DNA from: Streptacidiphilus sp041262165
Lineage (GTDB): Bacteria; Actinomycetota; Actinomycetes; Streptomycetales; Streptomycetaceae
Direction of reading: 5' to 3'
DNA length: 64,000 nt
Assembly: GCF_041262165.1 (NCBI RefSeq)
Contig: NZ_JBGCBY010000001.1
Coordinates: forward strand, 62,001 to 126,000
The notes under the pieces are model-generated. The model saw nothing but the letters and a program-made list of their open reading frames with translations. It was not told where the DNA came from and made no database searches. The first letter of the stretch is position 1. The number at the start of each line of letters is the position of its first letter. The translations under genes were made by a program, and so were the position numbers. This document shows positions 44,605-53,975 of the stretch, piece after piece.

Positions 44605-45069
44605 ATGGTGCGCCAACTCGGTGAACTCGAGAACGAGGTGATGACCCGGGTATGGCAGTGGAACCGCCCGGTGACCGTTCGCGAGGTGCTGGAGGATCTC
44701 CTCAGGGAACGCGAGCTCGCCTACACCACGGTGATGACCGTGATGGACAAGCTCTTCCAGAAGGGCTGGCTTCGCCGGGAACAGGAAGGCCGTGCCTTTC
44801 GATACGAGCCGGTCTCCTCGCGCGAGGCTTATACCGCCGCGTTGATGAACGACGCCTGGGCGACGAGCGACAACCCGGCGGCGGCTCTGGTCCACTTCTT
44901 CGGGATGATGTCTCCGGAACAACAGGAGGCGTTGCGGGACGCATTGCGCGTCGCCGCGCCTCCGTCCGCGGAACACTCCACCGAACAGACTGCCGAAGAG
45001 GCCGCCGAAGAGACTGCCGAACAGCCCTCCGCCGATATCCATGAGCCGCCGGACGCCACGACGCGATAG
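44605..45069 (+). CDS. BlaI/MecI/CopY-family transcriptional repressor
   Basis: The 154-residue winged-helix repressor starts at ATG 44605. The wHTH domain (about 3-80) has LENEVMTRVWQWNRPVTVREVLEDL and a VMTVMDKLFQKGWLRRE recognition part. A dimerisation helix region follows, and then a Glu/Ala/Thr-rich tail. No BlaR1 sensor protease or beta-lactamase gene is adjacent, so its signal is not the classical one. The stop TAG lies within a TAGCGT box that could be the promoter of argA. Confidence 0.88.
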   Translation: MVRQLGELENEVMTRVWQWNRPVTVREVLEDLLRERELAYTTVMTVMDKLFQKGWLRREQEGRAFRYEPVSSREAYTAALMNDAWATSDNPAAALVHFFGMMSPEQQEALRDALRVAAPPSAEHSTEQTAEEAAEETAEQPSADIHEPPDATTR

Positions 45070-45078
45070 CGTCCTGCC

Positions 45079-45582
45079 ATGGAGGTCACGATCCGCCGTG
45101 CGCGGACCAGCGATGTACAGGCGATCCGCAGACTGGTCGACGGCTATGCGCGTGATCGGATCCTGCTGAACAAGCCGACGGTCACCCTGTTCGAGTCGCT
45201 CCAGGAGTTCTGGGTCGCGGAACGGGACGACAACGCGGAGGTCGTCGCGTGCGGGGCACTGCACGTGATGTGGGAGGATCTCGCCGAGGTCCGCACCCTC
45301 GCAGTCGACCTCTCCTGCCGGGGTACCGGCATCGGCCACCGCCTTCTGGAGAAGTTGACGGAGACGGCCCGATGGATCGGTGTGCGCCGAATTTTCTGCC
45401 TGACGTTTGAAGTCGACTTCTTCAGCAAACACGGCTTCGTCGAGATCGAGTCCACTCCGGTCGACGGCAGTGTCTACGAGGAGCTCTTGCGCAGCTACGA
45501 CGAAGGTGTTGCCGAGTTCCTCGATCTGGAACGCGTCAAGCCCAACACCTTGGGCAACAGCCGCATGCTCTTGCACCTCTGA
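45079..45582 (+). CDS. argA: N-acetylglutamate synthase-type GNAT (actinobacterial ArgA)
   Basis: The 167-residue acetyltransferase resembles the short stand-alone ArgA of actinobacteria (Rv2747 type), which starts arginine synthesis by acetylating glutamate. The acetyl-CoA loop is RGTGIGHRLLEKL near residue 80. FCLTFEVDFFSKHGF and the C-terminal LGNSRMLLHL are typical. ATG 45079 comes six bases after a TAGCGT box and may be leaderless. A generic GNAT function cannot be excluded. Confidence 0.85.
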   Translation: MEVTIRRARTSDVQAIRRLVDGYARDRILLNKPTVTLFESLQEFWVAERDDNAEVVACGALHVMWEDLAEVRTLAVDLSCRGTGIGHRLLEKLTETARWIGVRRIFCLTFEVDFFSKHGFVEIESTPVDGSVYEELLRSYDEGVAEFLDLERVKPNTLGNSRMLLHL

Positions 45583-45696
45583 GGCGACTCGGCAGTGGCG
45601 ACTCGGTGGGGCTGGCGTGTTCGCCTCAGTCGCCCTTCGGTCTCCCCCGCGGATGCTTCGCCGATGCCTCCCACGCAGAGGGTTTGAATTTTTCGC

Positions 45697-45745
45697 GGAA
45701 AGAGGGTTTCCTTTCCTACAAGTAATCCATGCTTTTGAGGAAAGG
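45697..45745 (+). promoter_or_regulatory. competing hairpins covering the lsr2 ribosome binding site
   Basis: CCTTTCCT (45710-45717) is a perfect complement of AGGAAAGG (45738-45745), which is the lsr2 ribosome binding site, seven bases before the GTG start. GGAAAG (45697-45702) can instead pair with CTTTCC (45711-45716), freeing the site. This is the layout of a translational switch. The region is also unusually AT-rich, which suits binding by Lsr2 itself. Confidence 0.45.
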
Positions 45746-45752
45746 GAAGCCC

Positions 45753-46094
45753 GTGGCGCAGAAGGTCCAGGTCCTTCTTGTCGACGATCTCGAGGGCGGA
45801 GAGGCAGACGAGACAGTGACGTTTGCCCTCGACGGGGTTGCCTACGAGATCGACCTCACGCACACGAACGCGGGCAAGCTGCGCGAGCTGCTCGCCCCGT
45901 ACACCGACAAGGGTCGCAAGCAGAGCGGTCGCCTGACCGGCGGCCGGGGCCGCGGCCGGGCACCCCGCCCGGTCGGCGGAAACCCCGACACGGCGAAGAT
46001 CCGGGCCTGGGCCAAGGACCAGGGCCTCGACGTCAACGACCGTGGCCGCGTGCCGAGTCACGTCCGTGAGGCCTACGAGAAGGCGAACGGCTGA
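45753..46094 (+). CDS. lsr2: Lsr2 nucleoid-associated protein
   Basis: The 113-residue H-NS-like protein binds AT-rich DNA and silences foreign or cryptic genes. The N-terminal dimerisation domain (AQKVQVLLVDDLEGGEADET) is followed by a basic Gly/Arg linker and a DNA-binding domain with the RGR motif in NDRGRVPSHV. GTG 45753 follows AGGAAAGGG. The last 62 bases overlap a convergent gene on the minus strand. The upstream AT-rich region and hairpins suggest autoregulation. Confidence 0.96.
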   Translation: MAQKVQVLLVDDLEGGEADETVTFALDGVAYEIDLTHTNAGKLRELLAPYTDKGRKQSGRLTGGRGRGRAPRPVGGNPDTAKIRAWAKDQGLDVNDRGRVPSHVREAYEKANG

Positions 46095-46725
46095 TCGAGC
46101 GGTCCAGCTGGGCGCGGGCGCAGGCGTCCGCGAAGGTGTCCAGCATCCGGGGGAGCTCCTGGGTCCGCAGATCCAGGCCGGAGGGCCGGCTGTCCCCGTG
46201 CTGACGGGGAAGGAGCGCCTCCAGCTCCGCCGTACCCGTACGGGCCCGGAGAACGCCGTCCAGGTGGCCCCAGCCGAGCCAGTGCAGCAGCCGGGGCACC
46301 TCCTCGGCGCTGCCCGGTGCGAGCAGCACCAGGAGCCGGTCGCCGCTGACGGCCACCGGACCCATGCGCCGACCCCGTCGGCGCATGTGCTCCAGGGCCG
46401 CCAGCCCGGCGTCCAGGGGCGCGTCGACCAGGTCGCACGCTTCCGTTCGTGCTACCTGGTCGACGGGCGCCGCCTCCGCCGTCGCGGCGGAGGCGGCCGA
46501 AGCCGCGCCAAAGAGAGCTGTGTCGACGACGGCTGTGTCCACGAGCTGATGGGCGGTCACATCCAGACCAACTCGTGACAGGTGGCTCCGGTTACGCAGA
46601 GCGTCACATCCGACGCGCAGCGTCACGAGGCCCGATCGCGCCGATCGTCCCACTTCTCGGTAGGCGAACACCCGATGCTCTGAAAGCGGTATGGAATGCC
46701 CGGGACAACGGGTATGAATGCCCAT
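46033..46725 (-). CDS. SCO3374-family protein of unknown function
   Basis: The frame is up to 230 residues. Its second half (GRRMGPVAVSGDRLLVLLAPGS, LLHWLGWG, LDLRTQELPRMLDTFADACARA) resembles the streptomycete family named after SCO3374, which lies between lsr2 and clpC. No signal or membrane segment is seen. The start is uncertain: ATG 46725 is used but conservation seems to begin later. It converges on lsr2 and overlaps its 3' end by 62 bases. The function is unknown. Confidence 0.6.
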   Translation of the reverse strand: MGIHTRCPGHSIPLSEHRVFAYREVGRSARSGLVTLRVGCDALRNRSHLSRVGLDVTAHQLVDTAVVDTALFGAASAASAATAEAAPVDQVARTEACDLVDAPLDAGLAALEHMRRRGRRMGPVAVSGDRLLVLLAPGSAEEVPRLLHWLGWGHLDGVLRARTGTAELEALLPRQHGDSRPSGLDLRTQELPRMLDTFADACARAQLDRSISRSPSRRPHGRDSARGHGR

Positions 46726-46769
46726 GTGAGGAGCTTGCGGGCAAAGTTCCGCGGCGTGTCGGGGGAAGC

Positions 46770-46783
46770 GTTCGCCGTCGGCG
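46770..46783 (+). promoter_or_regulatory. candidate ClgR box upstream of clpC
   Basis: GTTCGC-CGTCG-GCG matches the published ClgR pattern GTTCGC-5N-GCG, which ClgR uses to activate clpC, clpP and lon in Streptomyces. It lies about 205 bases before clpC. The match is exact, but short motifs also occur by chance in DNA this rich in GC. Confidence 0.5.
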
Positions 46784-46988
46784 TAGCGTTTCCGGGTGGA
46801 TCTGCCTGGCCTGCGGGAACACCATCCCGCAGCATTCGGTTGGAGTCATTGTCTGCGGTCGCGAGCATTGCGCGGCGGCGGGGTGTCGGCGGTTGAAGTG
46901 AGCTGCTCCGGCCTCCGGGACTAGCATGCGGAAGGACAGGGAGGGGACCGACCCCTCACTGCCCGACCGCTCTGAGGAGCGATTAACG

Positions 46989-49502
<2,514 letters not shown>

Positions 49503-49536
49503 CCCCGGGCCGAGCCGGGAGACCGGCCGGACCAAC

Positions 49537-49593
49537 GCCTCAGGGCCTGTCCTTCCCCCGCCTCGTGCGGGGGCAGGACAGGCCCTGAGGCGT
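49537..49593 (+). terminator. long hairpin terminator after clpC
   Basis: Bases from 49537 and back from 49593 pair through a 17-bp outer stem and an 8-bp inner stem with a short CTCGT loop. The arms contain AGGGCCTGTCC, which resembles the end of element 2 (AGGGTCTGTCC). Confidence 0.8.
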
Positions 49594-49648
49594 GTCAGAG
49601 GACGGCGGAGGCGGGTGACGACGTGCGGGGGCCTGGAGAGGAGCGACG

Positions 49649-50068
49649 GTGGCAGAGATGGAGATCCGACGGGCGACGACGGTCGCGGATGTCGTCGCCG
49701 CCGAGCGGCTGTACGACGGCCCGGCGCGCCGGGCCGCCGCCGAGCGCTTCCTTGCTTCGCCGGACCACCACCTCCTGGTCGCGTACGCGGGTCCGGAACC
49801 CGTCGGCTTCGTCAGCGGCGTCGAGGTCACCCACCCCGACAAGGGCACGGAGATGTTCCTCTACGAGCTGGCCGTGGACGAGGGCCACCAGCGCCGTGGC
49901 ATCGGCCGCGCGCTCGTCTCGGCGCTCGCGGAACTCGCCCGTACCCGGGGCCTCTACGGCATGTGGGTGCTGACCGACCGCGCCAACCCCGCCGCACTGG
50001 CCACGTACCGGTCGGCGGGCGCCACCGCCGAGGAGGACTGCGTCCTCCTCGCCTGGACCTTCAGTTGA
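49649..50068 (+). CDS. GNAT-family N-acetyltransferase
   Basis: The 139-residue single-domain acetyltransferase has the acetyl-CoA loop QRRGIGRALVSALAELAR near residue 80, preceded by FLYELAVDEGH and followed by MWVLTDRANPAALATYRSAG. This is close to the AAC(3)-I-like subgroup, but the substrate cannot be inferred. The GTG at 49649 is the start. It converges on the ferritin-like gene. Confidence 0.85.
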   Translation: MAEMEIRRATTVADVVAAERLYDGPARRAAAERFLASPDHHLLVAYAGPEPVGFVSGVEVTHPDKGTEMFLYELAVDEGHQRRGIGRALVSALAELARTRGLYGMWVLTDRANPAALATYRSAGATAEEDCVLLAWTFS

Positions 50069-50092
50069 CGCGCGGGTGCGGCGGGCCCGCGG

Positions 50093-51202
50093 TCAGCCGG
50101 CCGCGGCGCCTTCGGCGATGGCCTGCTCGACCTCGGCGACGCGCGCGGCCTCCTCGGCGGCGAAGCGCTCCGCGTCGAGCGTCTCGGCTATCTCCTCGTC
50201 CTGCTGCATCAGCAGGTCGAGATTGGAGTCGCCCAGCTCGAAGACGCCCATGTCGACGTACGCCTGCTGGAGGCGCGGGCCCCAGAGGCCGATGTCCTTG
50301 ACGCAGGGGACTATGCGGGAGAACAGAAGCTTGCGGAAGAACTGCAGGTACTCGCTCTGCTCGCTGATCTCCTCGGCCTCGGCGAGCGGGATGCCGAAGT
50401 TGGTGAGGACCTCGACGCCGCGGAGGCGGTCGCGCATCAGATAGCAGCCCTCGATGACGAACTCCTCGCGCTCGGCCAGTTCCGCCGTGCTCAGCTGGGA
50501 GTAGTAGTCGCGCAGCGCCATCCGCCCGAAGGCGACGTGGCGCGCCTCGTCCTGCATCACGTAGGCGAGGAGCTGCTTGGGGAGCGGCTTGGTGGTGGTG
50601 TCGCGGAGCATCCCGAAGGCGGCCAGGGCCAGGCCCTCGATGAGGACCTGCATGCCGAGGTACGGCATGTCCCAGCGCGCGTCGCGCAGGGTGTCGCCCA
50701 GCAGCGCCTGGAGGTTGTCGTTGATGGGGTAGAGCATCCCGATCTTCTCGTGCAGGAACCGGGAGTAGAGCTCGGCGTGGCGGGCCTCGTCCATGGTCTG
50801 GGTCGCGGAGTAGAACTTGGCGTCCAGGTCGGGGACGGACTCGACGATGCGGGCGGCGCAGACCATGGCGCCCTGCTCGCCGTGCAGGAACTGGCTGAAC
50901 TGCCAGGAGGCGTAGTGCCGGCGCAGGTCGGCCCGGTTCTGCTCGCTGAACTTGGCCCAGTACGGGGTGCCGTAGATGGACAGTGCTTCGTCGGGCAGAC
51001 CCAGCGGGTCGTACGGGTCCACTTCGAGGGACCAGTCGATGCGCTTGACCGCGTCCCACTGCTTGTCCTTGCCCTTCTGGTAGAGCGCGAGCAGGCGGTC
51101 GCGCCCGTCGTCGTACTCCCAGTTGAAGCGGGCGGCACCGGAGGCGGGGACGGTCCAGACTCCCTCGGTGACCGGGTGGGTGTAGAGGTCATGGGTCGAC
51201 AT
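50093..51202 (-). CDS. ferritin-like diiron protein of unknown substrate
   Basis: The 369-residue helical protein carries a complete diiron set: Glu109, Glu139/His142 (DEARH), Glu189 and Glu219/His222 (DEARH). It is therefore a carboxylate-bridged oxygenase or oxidase in the ferritin/R2/AurF superfamily. No ribonucleotide reductase radical context is seen. ATG 51202 follows GAGGAG. It is downstream of the aldehyde dehydrogenase and TetR genes on the same strand, with a 107-base gap that may hold its own promoter. The C-terminal 40 residues are Ala/Glu-rich. Confidence 0.8.
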   Translation of the reverse strand: MSTHDLYTHPVTEGVWTVPASGAARFNWEYDDGRDRLLALYQKGKDKQWDAVKRIDWSLEVDPYDPLGLPDEALSIYGTPYWAKFSEQNRADLRRHYASWQFSQFLHGEQGAMVCAARIVESVPDLDAKFYSATQTMDEARHAELYSRFLHEKIGMLYPINDNLQALLGDTLRDARWDMPYLGMQVLIEGLALAAFGMLRDTTTKPLPKQLLAYVMQDEARHVAFGRMALRDYYSQLSTAELAEREEFVIEGCYLMRDRLRGVEVLTNFGIPLAEAEEISEQSEYLQFFRKLLFSRIVPCVKDIGLWGPRLQQAYVDMGVFELGDSNLDLLMQQDEEIAETLDAERFAAEEAARVAEVEQAIAEGAAAG

Positions 51203-51309
51203 CGACGTGCTCCTCGTCGTGTGCGTTGCGGGGTGGTGCAGGGCACAGCAGGAGCGTCACACGAAGTTACTGACGGGTCAACAGGGTGGTTGGCCGAGGT
51301 TGGTCGAGG

Positions 51310-52872
51310 TCAGCGGGAGGGGTAGAGGGAGTAGCCGGGGAAGTTGCCGTAGAGCTTCTCGTCCGCGCCCTCAGGGCCGTAGCTGACCGCCTGGACGAGC
51401 AGGTCGCCGCCGACGAAGGCGCCCTTCCAGGACGCGCCGAGCCCGCCGAAGACCTCCTCGCGGTCCCCGCGCGACCGTGGAGCGTTGACGCCGACCTTGA
51501 AGGCCAGGATGTCCGGGGCGATCCTGGCGGCGAACGCCGGGTCGTCGGTGGCGATGCTGGCGACCAGGGAGCCGTTGCCGGCGTTCATGGCGGCGAGCAG
51601 CTCCGACTCGGTGTCGACCAGCACGATCGAGTCCAGCGGCCCGAACGGTTCGGCGTGGTGCAGGGCCCAGTTGGGCGGCGGGTCGAGAACGCAGGCGGGG
51701 GCGGTGTAGGCGCTCACGTCCTGGTCGGGCAGGAAGGTGCCGTCGGCGAGGGTGCCCCGGTGCAGCGGGACGGCGCGGGAGGTGATCGCGTCGTCGAAGT
51801 GCCGGGCCAGCTCGGTGGCCTTGGCGGCGTGGATGACCGGGCCGAAGTCCAGCTCCGGGAGCGGCGCGTCGGCGTCGAGGACAGCCAGCGGGTGGCCGAA
51901 CCGCAGGTTGCCGAGTACGGCGAGGTAGGTCTCCAGGAAGGCCGGGAACTGGCGGCGCTGGACCACGTAGCGGGGGTAGGCGGTGCAGCGCTGCTTGGCG
52001 TACTCGAAGCCCTTGCGCAGATGCGCGGCAAGCGCGGGCCAGTCGGAGTAGTCCCAGACGCCCCAGGTGTTCAGCCCTTCCTGTTCCAGGAAGTGACGGC
52101 GGTTCAGGTCGGCGAGGGAGGTCGCGGCGCGGCGGCCGTTGGCGCGTCCGCCGACGAAGGCGAGCGCACCCAGGCCGGGGGAGCGGATCAGGGCGTCGGC
52201 GATCTTCGAGCCCATCCCGGAGAGCAGGGTGACCGGCAGGCCCGCCCGGTGCATCAGGGCATGTGCGAGGGTGAGGCAGTGGAAGCCGCCCTGGGAGGGG
52301 GTCTTGGCGATGACGGCGTTCCCCGCGAGGAGTTGTACCAGCTCCGCGTGGACCTGGACGCTCATCGGGTAGTTCCAGCTGGCGATGTTGGACACCGGGC
52401 CCGGCAGGGGGGTGCGGTGGCTCCCGTCGGGGAGGGCGAGCTGGCGCTCGATGTTGTCGAGGTACCAGCGCACGCCGTCCAGGGCGCGGTCCACGTCCGC
52501 GCAGGCCGCTCGCCAGGGCTTGCCGATCTCCCAGACCAGGAGCAGCGCGAGCAGGTCGCGGTGCTCGGCGAGGGAGTCGACGGCGGCCGAGACCCGGGCC
52601 TTCCGCTCGTCCAGGGGCGTCCTGGACCAGGTGTGGTGCTGGGCGATGGCGAAGTCGACGGCGGTGGCGGCCTCGTCGATGCCGATCCGCGGCGGCCCGG
52701 GGATGCGGCTGCCGTCCACGGGGGTGGTGTGCTCGCCGGGGGTGCCGACGGCGTGCCATTCGCCCCGGACCAGGTTCAGCAGGCCGTCAGGGGTGAAGGC
52801 CTCGGGGGCGGCCGAGAGGCAGCGGGCGTAGGTGTCGTCCCAGGATGTGCCGGGCTTGATCTTGAGGGTCAC
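51310..52872 (-). CDS. aldehyde dehydrogenase family protein
   Basis: The 520-residue NAD(P)-dependent ALDH-fold enzyme has a catalytic Cys296 in FEYAKQRCTAYPR. The usual ELGGK glutamate region is replaced by LEQEGLNTWGVWDYSDW, and NIASWNYPM is the early signature. This divergent ALDH subgroup is related by pattern to PaaN-type enzymes. GTG 52872 has AGGAG seven bases upstream. Its neighbours are a TetR regulator and a diiron protein, which suggests oxidation of an aldehyde produced or consumed by the diiron enzyme. Confidence 0.85.
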   Translation of the reverse strand: MTLKIKPGTSWDDTYARCLSAAPEAFTPDGLLNLVRGEWHAVGTPGEHTTPVDGSRIPGPPRIGIDEAATAVDFAIAQHHTWSRTPLDERKARVSAAVDSLAEHRDLLALLLVWEIGKPWRAACADVDRALDGVRWYLDNIERQLALPDGSHRTPLPGPVSNIASWNYPMSVQVHAELVQLLAGNAVIAKTPSQGGFHCLTLAHALMHRAGLPVTLLSGMGSKIADALIRSPGLGALAFVGGRANGRRAATSLADLNRRHFLEQEGLNTWGVWDYSDWPALAAHLRKGFEYAKQRCTAYPRYVVQRRQFPAFLETYLAVLGNLRFGHPLAVLDADAPLPELDFGPVIHAAKATELARHFDDAITSRAVPLHRGTLADGTFLPDQDVSAYTAPACVLDPPPNWALHHAEPFGPLDSIVLVDTESELLAAMNAGNGSLVASIATDDPAFAARIAPDILAFKVGVNAPRSRGDREEVFGGLGASWKGAFVGGDLLVQAVSYGPEGADEKLYGNFPGYSLYPSR

Positions 52873-53040
52873 GGTGGCGCTCCTGTCGGTGAGGGGAGAG
52901 GAGGTGCGCGTGCCGGGCAGAACGCTTCGAGGAGAACACGTCAGAAGGAACTTCAAGGGGAACACAGACTCGCACGGGCGGCGTCCGCGGCGGTATGGCG
53001 CCTGGCCGGCGTGTGGCCCTTCTCACGGAGGCCGGCCTTA

Positions 53041-53191
53041 CGACCTGGGGGAGCGACAGGGCTCAGGCGCCTACCGCCCGGCACCTCCGCTTGCCGCGTT
53101 GCCGGCCCTGACATCAGCGGCCGGCGCCGCGGGCCCACGTAGCTCCGCTGCAAGGGCGTCCCGGCGCTCTGCCGTGTCGCTCCCCGGGTCG
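53041..53191. mobile_element. decayed MITE-like element 3 (about 150 bp imperfect palindrome)
   Basis: Left arm 53041-53068 and right arm 53163-53191 are imperfect inverted repeats (core AGCGACA on both arms, with small gaps). The interior contains CGGCACCTC-type, GCTTGCCGCGTTG and GTAGCTCCGCT motifs shared with elements 1 and 2. The right end abuts CTAG, which includes the TetR gene's stop codon; the left end has lost its CTAG. The rest of the 319-base gap between the TetR and ALDH genes holds no gene I can see. Confidence 0.5.
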
Positions 53192-53797
53192 CTAGACCTC
53201 GGTCGTGGGCTTGCCGATGCGTTCGGCGATGTCCAGCGCGACGGTCAGGGCGACGGCCCTGCGAATGTCCTCGTCCGGGAGGTCGGGGAGCAGGGCGGGG
53301 TCCTCGGCGCAGGCCTCGGCGATGAACTGGGTCACGTTGATCGCCATCAGCGAGATCGCCGCGCGCACCCGGTCCTCGAAGGTCGGCTCCGGGCCCTGCA
53401 TCAGCCGGGACAGGGTGATCATGCGCTCCTTGAACCGGGTGCCGACGCTGAGCTCGCGGATGGTCGGCTGGTTCTCGTGGAAGAACCGCAGCAGGGGCTG
53501 GCGGTCGGCCATGCCCTCTGCGAACCGGCGCACGATCTCGTCCCGGACGGCGGGGCTGTAGGGCTGCTGCTCGCCCCAGGCGATGGCTTCCTCGATCGGG
53601 GCGGACATGCTGTCCACGATCCCCGCGAGGATGTCCTCCTTGGTGCGGAAGTGGTAGTACAGCGCGGCCTTGGTGACGCCCAGGCGGTCCGCGATCTCCC
53701 GCAGCGAGGTCTTCTCGTACCCGTGCTCGGCGAAGAGCTCCAGGGCGATGTCGAGGATGCGCGCCCTGGTGTCTCCGCGAGGTGTCTGGGTGGTCAT
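53192..53797 (-). CDS. TetR-family transcriptional regulator
   Basis: The 201-residue repressor has an N-terminal helix-turn-helix (ARILDIALELFAEHGYEKTSLREIADRLGVTKAALYYHF in pattern, residues about 11-50) and a helical ligand-binding domain. It is divergent from the DHA2 transporter gene, the usual arrangement for a repressor of an efflux pump. The ALDH and diiron genes lie downstream on its own strand and may also be controlled. The inducer is unknown. Confidence 0.92.
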   Translation of the reverse strand: MTTQTPRGDTRARILDIALELFAEHGYEKTSLREIADRLGVTKAALYYHFRTKEDILAGIVDSMSAPIEEAIAWGEQQPYSPAVRDEIVRRFAEGMADRQPLLRFFHENQPTIRELSVGTRFKERMITLSRLMQGPEPTFEDRVRAAISLMAINVTQFIAEACAEDPALLPDLPDEDIRRAVALTVALDIAERIGKPTTEV

Positions 53798-53887
53798 CGC
53801 TCCGCCTGTGTGCCTGTCCGGTGAGGGGGTGCTGCCGTGCTGTCGCGGTCGTTGTCGCAGGTCCCGCCGGGGGCGGCGAAAACCGGG

Positions 53888-53953
53888 TTGACGACCACTG
53901 GGAACTGAGCTTACCGTGCGGCTGACAAGGGTACTAGCCGGGCGGCAAGTAAG
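53888..53953 (+). promoter_or_regulatory. promoter and possible TetR operator between the TetR and DHA2 genes
   Basis: TTGACG (53888-53893) and TACCGT (53912-53917), 18 bases apart, form a good promoter for the transporter. Just downstream CGGCT (53919-53923) and AGCCG (53936-53940) are inverted, and CTTAC (53910) / GTAAG (53949) lie further out. Repressor binding here would block transcription. Confidence 0.45.
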
Positions 53954-53975
53954 TTCGGGTGTGGGGAGAGTTCTG

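Noticed and set aside
46449..46901. Cys-rich plus-strand frame before clpC (CLACG and CGREHC motifs) that could be a zinc finger
   Set aside because: It overlaps the SCO3374-family gene and the clpC promoter with the ClgR box, and has no ribosome binding site. The cysteine spacing does not match a known finger.
49537..49593. Fourth member of the palindromic element family after clpC
   Set aside because: Its arm resembles the end of element 2 (AGGGCCTGTCC), but it is only 57 bases with no interior, and it fits an ordinary terminator.
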